Part shown: in pieces, positions 1 to 8,426 of the stretch
How the letters are laid out: each line of letters opens with the position of its first letter
How positions within the stretch are numbered: the first letter of the stretch is position 1
Source: Streptomyces sulfonofaciens
GTDB lineage: Bacteria; Actinomycetota; Actinomycetes; Streptomycetales; Streptomycetaceae
Assembly (NCBI RefSeq): GCF_014656295.1
Contig: NZ_BNCD01000010.1
Span: 124,001 to 188,000, forward strand
Direction of reading: 5' to 3'
DNA length: 64,000 bases
Position numbers and translations under genes: made by a program
Notes under the pieces: model-generated
Databases searched by the model: none
Told to the model about the DNA's origin: nothing
What the model saw: only the letters and a program-made list of their open reading frames with translations

Positions 1-579
1 CTCGACCTGCGGGACGTCACACTGGTCGCGCACTCCATGGGCGGCGGCGAGCTGGCCCGCTACATCGGCAGGCACGGCACCCAGCGGATCAGCCGGGCCG
101 TCCTGCTGTCGGCGATCACGCCGCTGATGATCAAGACGGACGCCAACCCCGAGGGAGTGCCGGCGAAGGTCTTCGAGGACATCAAGAGCGGCATCGTCGG
201 CGAGCGCTCGCAGTTCTGGCAGGACCTCTCGGAGTCCTTCTTCGGCGCCAACCGCCGCGGGAACCGGGTGACGGAGGGCAACCGGGACGCGTTCTGGCTC
301 ATGGCGATGCACGAGAGCATCGAGGCCGGCGTGAAGTGCGTGGACGCATTCGCGCGGACCGATTTCACGGAGGACCTGAAGAAATTCGGGGTACCGACGC
401 TGGTGGTGCACGGCGACGACGACCAGATCGTGCCGATCGACGCCACGGGGCGGAAGTCGGTGCGGCTCATTCCCGATGCGACGCTGAAGGTGTACGAGGG
501 GGCCTCGCACGGGCTGGCAATGGTCCCCGGCGACAAGGAGAAATTCAACAGGGACCTGCTGGAATTCCTCACGGGCTGA
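1..579 (+). CDS. Alpha/beta hydrolase (chloroperoxidase/esterase type), 5' truncated
   Basis: The reading frame is open from the first base, so the N-terminal part (oxyanion region and first strands) lies outside the window. The visible 192 residues start just before the nucleophile elbow AHSMGGGE with the catalytic Ser. They continue through a cap region to the acid in HGDDDQIVP and the catalytic His in GASHGLAMVPGD. This is the order expected of the non-haem chloroperoxidase/arylesterase branch of the alpha/beta hydrolase fold, usually about 275 residues. Substrate cannot be told. The gene ends at a strong hairpin and converges on helD. Confidence 0.85.
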   Translation, partial: LDLRDVTLVAHSMGGGELARYIGRHGTQRISRAVLLSAITPLMIKTDANPEGVPAKVFEDIKSGIVGERSQFWQDLSESFFGANRRGNRVTEGNRDAFWLMAMHESIEAGVKCVDAFARTDFTEDLKKFGVPTLVVHGDDDQIVPIDATGRKSVRLIPDATLKVYEGASHGLAMVPGDKEKFNRDLLEFLTG

Positions 580-580
580 C

Positions 581-602
581 CGGTCCGCCCTTCGGCGGAC
601 CG
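581..602. terminator. Hairpin terminator after the hydrolase gene
   Basis: Perfect 9-bp stem CGGTCCGCC/GGCGGACCG with a CTTC loop, starting 2 nt after the hydrolase stop codon. There is no T-run, as is common for Streptomyces terminators. Confidence 0.75.
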
Positions 603-629
603 CCCCGTGCGGCCCGGCGGCCGAGCACC

Positions 630-725
630 GCCCCGGGCCCGTCCTCGAACACCGGGCGGGCCCGGGGCGGCGGCACGCCCGGTGGGCGCACGGGACCCCG
701 CCGCGGCCCGCCCGGTGGGCCGCGG
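630..725. terminator. Two strong GC hairpins between convergent genes
   Basis: Two perfect inverted repeats lie back to back: 630-641 with 657-668 (12-bp arms) and 701-709 with 717-725 (9-bp arms, 7-nt loop). The second begins 6 nt beyond the helD stop on the minus strand and probably terminates helD. Together with the hairpin at 581-602 they insulate the convergent pair. Confidence 0.65.
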
Positions 726-730
726 CGGTC

Positions 731-3007
731 CTACGGCGCGAGGCCGGCCGGCAGGTCACCCGTGTGGACGACGCCGAGCGCCTGGGTCGCCCGGGTCAGG
801 GCGACGTACAGATCGCTCGTCCCGAAGGCACCGGGCTCCACCACGAGCACGCTGTCGAACTCCAGACCCTTCGCCTGCCGCGGATCCAGCAGGACCACCG
901 CCCGCGTCAGATCGGGCTCCTGGCCGGCCGCGGCGCCGGCCACCCGCTCCGCGATCGCCGTGTGCAGCTCACGCGGCGCGATCACCGCGAGGCGGCCCTC
1001 CCGGGGCATCAGCTCCGCCACTCCGTCGGCCACGGCCGCCGCCAGTTGCTGCGCACCGGCCGCGCGGACCCACGGCCGCACCCCGGTCGCCCGCACCGAG
1101 CGGGGCGGCTCGAAGCCGGGGCGCTCCGCGCGGACCACCGCAGCGGCGAGGTCCATGATCTCCGCCGGGGTGCGGTAGTTCACGGCGAGCCTGGTGTGCT
1201 CCCAGCGGTCGGCGACGTACGGGGCGAGGATCGCGTCCCACGAGCCGACGCCGGCCTCCTCCGCGGTCTGCGCGGGATCGCCGACCAGCGTCATGGAGCG
1301 CGTCGGGCAGCGCCGCATCAGCAGCCGCCAGGCCATCGGCGACAGCTCCTGCGCCTCGTCGACGATGATGTGCCCGAACGCCCAGGTCCGGTCGGCCGCC
1401 GCCCGCTGCGCGGCGCTGCGGTGGTCGTCCTCGTCCTGCCGCTCGGCCATCCGCTCGGCGTCGATGATGTCGTGCGCGCCCAGCACCTCGGAATCGTCGT
1501 CGTGCTTGTCGTCGAACTCGTAGGTCCGCGACGCGTACGACACCTCCAGCACGCCCTGCGCGTACGCGACCTTCTCGCTGCGCTCACGCTCGGCGGCCGC
1601 GCGCGCCGCCCGGTCGTCCTCCCCCAGCAGCTCCGCCGCCTCGTCGAGCAGCGCCACGTCCGCCGGGGTCCACGCGCGGGTGGTGCGCCGGATCACGGCC
1701 GCGTCCTCGTCGCTGAGGTGGGTCGGCTCGGCGAGGAAGTCCGCGACGAGCCGCTGCGGGGTGAGCCTCGGCCAGAGGTGGTCGACGGCGGTCCACACCT
1801 CCGGATTCGCGGCCAGCTCGTCCCGGATCTGGGTGATGTCGCTGTCGTCCAGCAGATTGCTGCCGTCGTAGGGGTCGGTGCCGATCCGCTCGGCGAGCAT
1901 GTCCGTGAGCGTGTTCAGGATGTGGCCCTCGAAGTGCTCCCGCGCGACGTTGTGCGGCAGCCGTGCCTCACGCGTACGGTCCCTGGCCACCCGGACCAGA
2001 CCCGCGTCCAGCATCAGGACCTCGCGGTCGTGCTCGATGGCGATCACCGGGTCGGGCAGCGCCTGCCGGTCGGCCAGCACGGCCGCCAGCACGTCGGCCA
2101 TCTCCGCGCGGCCCTTGACGGCGGCGGCACGCGGTGTGTCCCGGCCGGTGGCACGCACGCCCGGGTACAGCTCGCCCGGACTGGCCAGCAGCACACCCGT
2201 CTCGCCCAGCGACGGCAGCACCTCGCCGATGTAGCCGAGGAAGGCCGGGTTCGGGCCGACGATCAGCACGGCCCGCCGGGCCAGCAGCTCCCGGTGCTCG
2301 TAGAGCAGATAGGCGGCGCGGTGCAGCGCCACGGCCGTCTTGCCGGTGCCGGGACCGCCCTCGACGACCAGGACACCCCGGTGCGGGGCACGGATGATGC
2401 GGTCCTGGTCGGCCTGGATGGTCCGCACGATGTCACCCATACGGCCGGTGCGTGCGGTGTTCAGCGCGGCGAGCAGCACCGCGTCCCCCGTGCGGTCCTC
2501 GTGGCCGGTGCGCTCCCGGTCGGTCAGGTCGAGCAGCTCGTCGTGCAGCGCCGTGACCTCCCGGCCGTGGGTGGTGATGTGCCGGCGGCGGCGCAGGCCC
2601 ATCGGCGTGTGGCCGGTGGCCAGGTAGAACGGGCGGGCGACCGGGGCGCGCCAGTCGACGAGGATCGGTGCGCGCTCACCCGTCCCGTCCGGGTGGTCCT
2701 CGCGCAGCCCGATCCGGCCGATGTGGTGGTCGCCGCCGTCGGCCAGGTCGATTCGGCCGAAGCAGAGCGAGCCGTCCACCGCGTTGAGCGCGGCCAGCAG
2801 CCCCGAGCGCTCGGCGACGTTGATGTCCCGCTCCAGACGGGCCTGCGCACCGGTGCCCACCGGTTCGAGTGCCTCCTGCACGGAGCCCTCCGCCCGGCTC
2901 CGCAGGGCGTCCACATGCTCATAGAGGCGGTCGATGAATTTCTGCTCGGCCAGCAATTCCTGGTCAGGAACATCGCCGTGCGATGCGTTTGACAATTCGA
3001 CTCCCAC
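731..3007 (-). CDS. helD: HelD/HelR-family RNA polymerase-associated UvrD-like ATPase
   Basis: 758-residue superfamily 1 ATPase. An N-terminal coiled-coil arm (about 15-75) precedes a Q-motif (about 198-209), Walker A GGPGTGKT at 217-224, a Walker B VDEAQE near 559, and C-terminal motifs including KGLEFD and LTRATQ. HelD proteins bind RNA polymerase, clear stalled complexes from DNA and recycle the enzyme; the actinobacterial HelR branch also protects against rifampicin. Length and motif order match the actinobacterial class. Start is GTG at 3007. A promoter and structured leader lie upstream. I did not find the rifampicin-associated inverted repeat, so HelD versus HelR is left open. Confidence 0.88.
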   Translation of the reverse strand: MGVELSNASHGDVPDQELLAEQKFIDRLYEHVDALRSRAEGSVQEALEPVGTGAQARLERDINVAERSGLLAALNAVDGSLCFGRIDLADGGDHHIGRIGLREDHPDGTGERAPILVDWRAPVARPFYLATGHTPMGLRRRRHITTHGREVTALHDELLDLTDRERTGHEDRTGDAVLLAALNTARTGRMGDIVRTIQADQDRIIRAPHRGVLVVEGGPGTGKTAVALHRAAYLLYEHRELLARRAVLIVGPNPAFLGYIGEVLPSLGETGVLLASPGELYPGVRATGRDTPRAAAVKGRAEMADVLAAVLADRQALPDPVIAIEHDREVLMLDAGLVRVARDRTREARLPHNVAREHFEGHILNTLTDMLAERIGTDPYDGSNLLDDSDITQIRDELAANPEVWTAVDHLWPRLTPQRLVADFLAEPTHLSDEDAAVIRRTTRAWTPADVALLDEAAELLGEDDRAARAAAERERSEKVAYAQGVLEVSYASRTYEFDDKHDDDSEVLGAHDIIDAERMAERQDEDDHRSAAQRAAADRTWAFGHIIVDEAQELSPMAWRLLMRRCPTRSMTLVGDPAQTAEEAGVGSWDAILAPYVADRWEHTRLAVNYRTPAEIMDLAAAVVRAERPGFEPPRSVRATGVRPWVRAAGAQQLAAAVADGVAELMPREGRLAVIAPRELHTAIAERVAGAAAGQEPDLTRAVVLLDPRQAKGLEFDSVLVVEPGAFGTSDLYVALTRATQALGVVHTGDLPAGLAP

Positions 3008-3025
3008 CCCGATAGACTGCCGCTG

Positions 3026-3159
3026 TCAGCTTTTGATGAAGGCTTTTACTTGTGCAGGCCTTCCGACGGTGGGTCCGACCGGAGGACGAACCTCCGAGAA
3101 CACGTCAGGAAGCAGACACGAAAACCCAATATACGCAGCGAAATCCCCCGGCTGTCAAT
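3026..3159 (-). promoter_or_regulatory. helD promoter and structured leader with a possible leader peptide
   Basis: On the minus strand a -35 TTGACA (3159-3154) and -10 TATATT (3133-3128) are 20 nt apart, which predicts a leader of about 110 nt before the helD GTG. The leader holds two hairpins: 3080-3096 (CGGAGG/CCTCCG) and 3038-3063 (GAAGGC/GCCTTC). It also holds a 25-codon frame from GTG 3103 to TGA 3026 that ends 18 nt before helD. No good ribosome binding site precedes the small frame, so translation is a guess. The arrangement resembles attenuator leaders. Confidence 0.45.
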
Positions 3160-3175
3160 TCGCCGGGGGATTTTT
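3142..3175. terminator. Hairpin flanked by T-runs upstream of helD
   Basis: AATCCCCCGGC pairs with GCCGGGGGATT around the loop that contains the helD -35 box. TTTTT follows on the plus strand and TTT on the minus strand. It probably terminates the merR-thioredoxin transcript running in from 3420. Its overlap with the helD -35 box is unusual. Confidence 0.6.
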
Positions 3176-3419
3176 CGTGTGCATGCGAGCACAGAACTCG
3201 GCCGCCGCGCCGAGGTGGCCGCCCCGTGCGGCCGGCCGCCTCGAACGACATACGCGAAGGAGCCCGGTGGGCGTCCACGACACCCACCGGGCTCCGCCCC
3301 CGCCCCCCTCCCGGGCCGGGTGGACCCGACCGGCGGCCGGGTGCGCCCGCCCGGGACACCCGACCGCGAGCCCCGCCGCCCCTGGGCCACCGCCCGGGAC
3401 CACAGCGCCTCGGCGCGGG
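3176..3419. other. Intergenic, no gene seen
   Basis: GC-rich spacer between the thioredoxin stop and the hairpin at 3142-3175. I see no credible reading frame; the frames here are codon-bias shadows. Confidence 0.5.
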
Positions 3420-3752
3420 TTACAGCACCTCGGCGAGGTCCTGCATCAGCCGCCGCTTGGGCCGCGCACCCACCATCGACTTCACTGGCCTGCCGTCCCG
3501 GAAGACCATCAGCGTCGGCGTCCCCATCACGCCGTACGCCACCGCCGTCGACGGATTCCTGTCCACGTCGAGCTGGACCACCTTCAACCGCTCGGCCTCC
3601 TCGCCCGCGATCTCGGCGAGCACAGGACCGAGCTGCCGGCACGGACCGCACCAGTCCGCCATGAACTCCACCAGTACCGGACGGTCCGCACCCACGACCT
3701 CGCTCTCGAAGTCGGCGTCCGTCACCTCAGGTACCCCTGCCGCCTTGATCAC
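3420..3752 (-). CDS. Thioredoxin
   Basis: 110-residue classical thioredoxin with active site WCGPC (Cys35 and Cys38) and the cis-Pro loop GTPTLM. It reduces protein disulfides with electrons from thioredoxin reductase. GTG 3752 is chosen over the upstream TTG at 3776 because GGGAGG sits 9 nt before it and its GTGA overlaps the TGA of the upstream MerR gene, which implies translational coupling. Pairing with a MerR regulator suggests a redox- or ligand-induced thioredoxin rather than the housekeeping copy; this is inference. Confidence 0.93.
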   Translation of the reverse strand: MIKAAGVPEVTDADFESEVVGADRPVLVEFMADWCGPCRQLGPVLAEIAGEEAERLKVVQLDVDRNPSTAVAYGVMGTPTLMVFRDGRPVKSMVGARPKRRLMQDLAEVL

Positions 3753-4177
3753 GGTTGTCGTCCTCCCAGTTCGCAACGGGGCTCCGGACCGTCCGGGGCC
3801 AGCGCATCGGCGGCCAGTGCGTCACGTGCCCGCTCCGCGTCGGCCAACTGCGCGCGCACCTGGGCGCGGACCGAGAGCAGGTCGGCGACCAGCCGGTCGA
3901 GTTCGTCGAGCTTGCGGCGGTACACGGCGAGCGACGCGGGACAGGAGTCCCCCGCCGGGTGGCCGGCTCGCAGGCACTCGACGAACGGCCGCGTCTCCTC
4001 CAGGTCGAAGCCGAAGTCGCGCAGTGTCCTGATCTGCTCAAGCAGCCGCAGGTCGGTCTCGTCGTACGTGCGGTAGCCGTTGGGGCCCCGCCGCGCGGGC
4101 AGCAGGCCTCGGGACTCGTAGTAGCGGAGCGTACGGGTGCTCGTGCCGGCCCGTCGTGCCAGTTCACCGATGCGCAT
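3749..4177 (-). CDS. MerR-family transcriptional regulator
   Basis: 142 residues. The N-terminal MerR winged helix begins MRIGELARRAG and contains the family hallmark TLRYYE and GYRTYD. A long dimerisation helix follows (about 85-125). Two cysteines flank the hinge (FVECLRAG and GDSCPASL); they could be a thiol or metal switch but the spacing fits no effector class I can name. The stop codon overlaps the thioredoxin start. The gene has its own dyad operator inside the promoter spacer, so it is probably autoregulated together with thioredoxin. Confidence 0.9.
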   Translation of the reverse strand: MRIGELARRAGTSTRTLRYYESRGLLPARRGPNGYRTYDETDLRLLEQIRTLRDFGFDLEETRPFVECLRAGHPAGDSCPASLAVYRRKLDELDRLVADLLSVRAQVRAQLADAERARDALAADALAPDGPEPRCELGGRQP

Positions 4178-4185
4178 GCCCCCGA

Positions 4186-4215
4186 ACGTAAGCCTTGACG
4201 CGGGCGTCAAGGCAA
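4186..4215 (-). promoter_or_regulatory. merR promoter with 20-bp dyad operator in the spacer; leaderless start
   Basis: A perfect palindrome of two 9-bp arms around GG (CCTTGACGC/GCGTCAAGG, 4193-4212) has the CTTGAC...GTCAAG form typical of MerR operators. It lies between a minus-strand -35 TTGCCT (4215-4210) and -10 TTACGT (4191-4186), spacer 18 nt. The ATG at 4177 is 8 nt after the -10, so the transcript should be leaderless. Confidence 0.75.
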
Positions 4216-4586
4216 GCGCCGGCGCCGCCCAGGCCCCGGACTCCTGCCCGCCCGCCGGACGGGCCCCGCACGGGGCTTCGCACAGGCCCGTGCCGCACGG
4301 GGAGTTCATCCCCTCTTCCGCTCCGCTCCCCGCCTCACGTGCGATGCGGCCGGACCCGCCGGGGTCCGCGACCGGGCCACCGGCCGCACCATCGCGGTCC
4401 CCCGGACCAGGCCCGCCTCGCGGACGGCTGTCCGCTCCGCGAGAACCGCACCGCCCACGAGCCGTCGCCCACCCGCTTCCGCCGCGGACGGCCGTCACCA
4501 GGACCGTGGCCGTCCCGCCCGCGGTCGACCGGAACACCGGGGGCGACACCGGCCGTTGGACCGCGGACCCCTGCCCGGGCTGCCGC
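4216..4586. other. Intergenic, no gene seen
   Basis: About 370 nt of GC-rich sequence between the merR promoter and the stop of the flavoprotein gene. Frames on both strands are low-complexity Pro/Arg/Gly shadows. I see no RNA gene. Confidence 0.5.
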
Positions 4587-5555
4587 TCAGATCCGGTCGG
4601 CGAGGTCGGCGACCGCCTGCGCGCAGCCCCAGGACAGGGTGATGCCCGCCCCTCCGTGTCCGTAGCAGGCGATGACGGGCAGGGCGTGGCCCGGCACATG
4701 CTCCAGGCGGATGGCGTCCCGGGCGGGGCGCAGGCCCACGGCACGGGAGAGGACGGGCCGGCCGGCCAGGGCGGGCACGAGGGCGCACACCCGGCGGAGG
4801 ATCTCCCGCTCCGTCCCGGCATCCGGTGCGGTGTCCCAGGACCCGATCTCCCCCGTCCCTCCGCAGACGACCTCCCCGCGGCGGGGCACGACGTACGCGA
4901 GACCGCCGGGGTGGTCCTCGTCGGTGATCCATTCGGTGATCCCGGGATCGGGCAGGCGCAGGACCTGCCCGCGCACCGGATACACCGAGTCGTCGTCGAG
5001 GAGGTCCCCCGAGCGCATGCCCGCGGCGACGACGACCAGGTCGGTGCCGCCTGCCCGTCCTGCACCGCCCGCGAGGTCGTCGACGCGGCCGACCGTGCGG
5101 GTGGCGAACCGCACGCCGAGAGCGGCGCAGCGAGCGCGCAGCCAGGGCAGGTAGTGCGGCATGGAGATCACCGGCAGCACCGCCCGTACGCCCGCCACGG
5201 CCCCGGGGGGCAGTTCGTCCGCGGTCGCCTCGCGGTACTTGGGGACGGCCTCGGTCCACGAGCGGTCCGCGTCCGCGCTCCGTTCCACCACGGTGCCCGG
5301 CCGCAGGTCGACCCCGGTGCCGCGATCCGCGGCGAGCTGCTCGAAGCGCCTCCTGGCAGCCAGCAGCCACGGCACGAGGAACGGGGACGCGCCGCTGCGG
5401 TGCGGAAACCACAGGGCGGCGGCGACCCCGGACACGCTCGCCTCCGCGGTCCGGTCGGCGATCACCGTGACGCTGTGGCCGCGCAGGGCCAGTTCGTGGG
5501 CCGTGCTCAGACCCATGACACCCGCGCCCAGCACGCTGACACGCCCCGCCACCAT
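4587..5555 (-). CDS. FAD-dependent D-amino-acid oxidase-type oxidoreductase
   Basis: 322 residues, the usual DAAO length. The N-terminal dinucleotide motif is VLGAGVMGLSTAHEL. The C-terminus has the DAAO-like GLRPARDAIRLE stretch (holding the conserved substrate-carboxylate Arg) and GHGGAGITLSWG, which closes the FAD site. The family oxidises D-amino acids or glycine to imino acids with H2O2 release. ATG 5555 is preceded by an AGGGGCGG ribosome site; an upstream in-frame extension to 5816 is Ala/Arg-rich and unlikely to be translated. Exact substrate unknown. Confidence 0.85.
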   Translation of the reverse strand: MVAGRVSVLGAGVMGLSTAHELALRGHSVTVIADRTAEASVSGVAAALWFPHRSGASPFLVPWLLAARRRFEQLAADRGTGVDLRPGTVVERSADADRSWTEAVPKYREATADELPPGAVAGVRAVLPVISMPHYLPWLRARCAALGVRFATRTVGRVDDLAGGAGRAGGTDLVVVAAGMRSGDLLDDDSVYPVRGQVLRLPDPGITEWITDEDHPGGLAYVVPRRGEVVCGGTGEIGSWDTAPDAGTEREILRRVCALVPALAGRPVLSRAVGLRPARDAIRLEHVPGHALPVIACYGHGGAGITLSWGCAQAVADLADRI

Positions 5556-6018
5556 GACGACACCGCCCCTCTCGTCCTCGATCCGGCAATGATCCGGCCT
5601 GGGCCCCGGTCCCCGCCAGAGGCCGCTGTGTCCGCCGTATCCGTCACGCGGTTTCCCGACGGCCCCCCGCCGTCCTCGCAGGGCCCGGGAACGGTACGCA
5701 CACCACGCCGGTGCGGAACGCACGCGGGCCGGCAGCGCGTGAGCCGCACTCGTACCTCCCGCCCGGCAGCCCCCGGGCAGCCGGGCGGAAGCCGGGCTGT
5801 TGGCGGGCAACGGCATCCGGCGTTGTCATGACGCACGGTGAGGTATTAGGGTCACTCAGGTGACTGCCGGGTCGGCCATGGGCCATACACGAGTGGGGCA
5901 CCCGGCCTCGGCGTGAGCCCGAGGCGGGCGAGAGCCCCGCCCTTCCTCCGCGTCCTCCCTCCCAGCGCCCCCACGCGGCGCTCCACAGCGGATCCAGGAC
6001 CCGGAGACACATCCACAC
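5556..6018. promoter_or_regulatory. Divergent intergenic region with a candidate forward promoter
   Basis: 463 nt between the oxidase (minus) and the VOC gene (plus). A plus-strand promoter TTGTCA (5823-5828) N18 TAGGGT (5847-5852) could drive the VOC gene through a leader of about 160 nt. Nothing else is recognised. Confidence 0.4.
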
Positions 6019-6444
6019 ATGCCACAAGATCAGCAGCACCGGCAGAAGCCCGTATCGCCGGGCGCCGTCCAGCTCAACCACACCGCCGTCCACGCCACGG
6101 ACCGCCACCTGTCGGCCGAGTTCATCGCAGCGGTCCTGGGGCTGGAGGTCGGCGCCCCCTTCGGGCCGTTCCTGCCCGTCGACCTGGCCAACGGGGTGAC
6201 ACTCGACTACTACGAGAAGCGCGACGAGCCGATCCAGTCGCAGCACTACGCGTTCCTCGTGCCCGACGACCGGTTCGACACCATGATCGCCCGACTGGAG
6301 GCGGTCGGGGTCACCTACCACGCCGATCCCGGCCACACCGAACCCGGCCGGATCAACCGCCTCTTCGGCGGTCGCGGCGCCTACTTCGACGACCCGGACG
6401 GCCACAACATGGAGATCATGACTCGGCCCTACGTCCGGCCGTAG
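6019..6444 (+). CDS. VOC/glyoxalase-fold protein
   Basis: 141-residue single-domain vicinal-oxygen-chelate protein. The N-terminal strand reads QLNHTAVHA with a potential metal-binding His, and the C-terminal signature is AYFDDPDGHNMEIM with a terminal Glu. Members are small metal-dependent lyases, dioxygenases or resistance proteins. With a single domain it should work as a homodimer. Reaction cannot be assigned. A weak GGAG lies 12 nt before ATG 6019, so the start is moderately sure. Confidence 0.82.
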   Translation: MPQDQQHRQKPVSPGAVQLNHTAVHATDRHLSAEFIAAVLGLEVGAPFGPFLPVDLANGVTLDYYEKRDEPIQSQHYAFLVPDDRFDTMIARLEAVGVTYHADPGHTEPGRINRLFGGRGAYFDDPDGHNMEIMTRPYVRP

Positions 6445-6479
6445 CAGGCCGCCCGGCGCCGTCGGGTCCACGCGCCCTG

Positions 6480-6538
6480 TGACTCCCCGGCCCGCGCCGC
6501 GAGCCAACGCCCGGGTCGCCGAGCCGGTCGGGGAGTCA
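6480..6538. terminator. Long inverted repeat between convergent genes
   Basis: A perfect 10-bp repeat TGACTCCCCG/CGGGGAGTCA is separated by 39 nt, so it closes a long GC-rich stem-loop. It lies between the VOC gene and the convergent symporter. The rest of the 335-nt gap (6445-6779) is GC-rich with no gene seen. Confidence 0.45.
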
Positions 6539-6779
6539 TCGCGGGGATCGCAGCCGCCCAGCGAGAAGCCCCGCTGCCCACGCGCACCCGGCACCCACGC
6601 GCACCCGGCAGGCCCGGATCCGCCGACAGGGCGGGGCGGGGGCAGGGCCTTCGGCGGGGTTGGCGCCCCGCCGTCCCGCCGCGGCCCGCGGCCCCGGCCC
6701 GCGGACGGCGGGGACCGCCCCGTGGCGACGGCACCGGCCCCGCCGCCCCCGCCCCGGCCGATGACGCAGCCCCGAACCG

Positions 6780-8153
6780 CTATCGGGGGGCGGGCTCGTT
6801 CGACTGCGCAGGCACGGCCGTCTCCCCCGACGTCAGGCCCGCGGTGGACTCGTCGACGAGGGTCGTCTCGTCGAACGGCACCTCGCCCGCGAGTACCTGC
6901 TCGACCCGGGCCTTGTCGATCTCCTTGGTCCAGGTGCCGACCAGGACCGCGGCGACCGCGTTGCCCGCGAAGTTGGTGAGGGCGCGGGCCTCGCTCATGA
7001 AGCGGTCGACGCCGACGATCAGGCCGACGCCGTCCAGCAGCTCGGGCCGGTGCGACTGGAGGCCGCCGGCCAGGGTGGCCAGGCCCGCGCCGGTCACCCC
7101 CGCCGCACCCTTGGACGCGATCACCATGAACACCAGCAGCGATATCTGCTCGCCCGCGCTCAGCGGCTTGTCCATGGCGTTGGCGACGAACAGCGAGGCC
7201 ATCGTCAGGTAGATCGCGGTGCCGTCCAGGTTGAACGAGTAACCGGTCGGCACGGTGATGCCGACCACCGGCCTGCTGATGCCGAGGTGCTCCATCTTCG
7301 CGATCAGCCGCGGCAGCGCCGACTCGGAGGACGACGTGGACAGGATCAGCAGGAACTCGCGCGCCAGATAGCTCAGCAGCCTGAAGATGCTGACTCCCGC
7401 GATCAGGCGCAGCAGGGAGCCGAGCACGACGAAGACGAACACGATGCAGGTGATGTAGAAGCCGATCATGATCACGGCGAGTGACTTCAGCGCGGCGACG
7501 CCGGTCTCGCCGACCACCGCCGCCATGGCGCCGAACGCACCCACCGGCGCGACCCACATGATCATCGACAGCACGCGGAAGACCAGCCGCTGGATGTGCG
7601 CGATACCGGTGAGCACCGGCTGGCCCGCGCTGCCGAGGGCCTGGAGCGCGAAGCCGACCAGCAGCGCCACGAGCAGCGTCTGCAGCACCTCGCCCTCGGT
7701 GAACGCGGACAGCAGGCTGGTCGGGATGATGCCGAGCAGGAAGTCCGTGGTGGACGACGAGGCGCCCTCGGCCTGTGCGGCGCCCGCGTGCCGGGCCGCC
7801 TCGGTCAGGTGCAGGCCGCTGCCCGGCTCCAGGATGTTGCCGACGACCAGGCCGAGCGCGAGGGCCACCGTCGACATCACCAGGAAGTAGACCAGTGCGA
7901 GGCCGCCCACCGCACCGACCTTGGACGCCTTGCGCACCGAGCCGACGCCCAGCACGATCGTGCAGAAGATGATCGGCGAGATCATCATCGTGATCAGGTT
8001 CACGAATCCGGTGCCGAGCGGCTTCAGTTCGACGGCGAAGTCGGGTGCGGCGAAGCCGACCACGATGCCGAGCACCACCGCGACGACAACGGTGAGGTAG
8101 AGGTAGTGCGTTCTGTCCCGCTTGGCGGCCGGTGCCACCTGAGGAGCTGTCAC
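6780..8153 (-). CDS. Dicarboxylate/amino acid:cation symporter (DAACS family)
   Basis: 457-residue integral membrane protein of the GltP/DctA family, with about eight membrane helices and two re-entrant hairpins. Visible hallmarks are the serine-rich hairpin SSSESALPRLI, the helix-7 motif VPTGYSFNLDGTAIY and the substrate/cation segment GVDRFMSEARALTNFAGNA. It imports C4-dicarboxylates or acidic amino acids with Na+ or H+. GTG 8153 is preceded by AAGGAGG. A direct repeat GTTCAT...GTTCAT near 8219-8233 upstream could be regulator-binding. Substrate is not settled by sequence. Confidence 0.9.
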   Translation of the reverse strand: MTAPQVAPAAKRDRTHYLYLTVVVAVVLGIVVGFAAPDFAVELKPLGTGFVNLITMMISPIIFCTIVLGVGSVRKASKVGAVGGLALVYFLVMSTVALALGLVVGNILEPGSGLHLTEAARHAGAAQAEGASSSTTDFLLGIIPTSLLSAFTEGEVLQTLLVALLVGFALQALGSAGQPVLTGIAHIQRLVFRVLSMIMWVAPVGAFGAMAAVVGETGVAALKSLAVIMIGFYITCIVFVFVVLGSLLRLIAGVSIFRLLSYLAREFLLILSTSSSESALPRLIAKMEHLGISRPVVGITVPTGYSFNLDGTAIYLTMASLFVANAMDKPLSAGEQISLLVFMVIASKGAAGVTGAGLATLAGGLQSHRPELLDGVGLIVGVDRFMSEARALTNFAGNAVAAVLVGTWTKEIDKARVEQVLAGEVPFDETTLVDESTAGLTSGETAVPAQSNEPAPR

Positions 8154-8330
8154 GGGGGTGCCTCCTTGACGACTGTCCGGTGACTATCCCCCAGGGCGTG
8201 GGGACGGTCACGCTTCCGTTCATTTAGTTCATGCTCGAAGGATTGTGGCCCTCTCGCGCCGGCCCGGTCGCAACTGCCCTGCGGCCGATAACAACTTGAC
8301 ACGGCGCGCCCTCGTGTCGACGCACGACCA

Positions 8331-8359
8331 TTGACCCTGCTCACGACCGCCGCTTACGT
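8331..8359 (+). promoter_or_regulatory. Candidate promoter of the sugar ABC operon
   Basis: TTGACC (8331-8336) N17 TTACGT (8354-8359) precedes the binding-protein GTG at 8427 by 67 nt. AGGAGG at 8413-8418 is 8 nt before that GTG. Confidence 0.5.
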
Positions 8360-8426
8360 TCACCGGGCAGCCACCGCCACGCCCGTGGCGACCCGGCCAG
8401 TTCCGGCCACGCAGGAGGTTGTGCCC

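Noticed and set aside
764..2992. 742-codon open frame on the plus strand opposite helD
   Set aside because: Antisense shadow of helD: composition is His/Gly/Arg-rich without domains, while the minus strand has a complete UvrD-like motif set.
3008..3130. Rifampicin-associated element upstream of helD
   Set aside because: I looked for the 19-bp inverted repeat reported for rifampicin-inducible genes and found no match.
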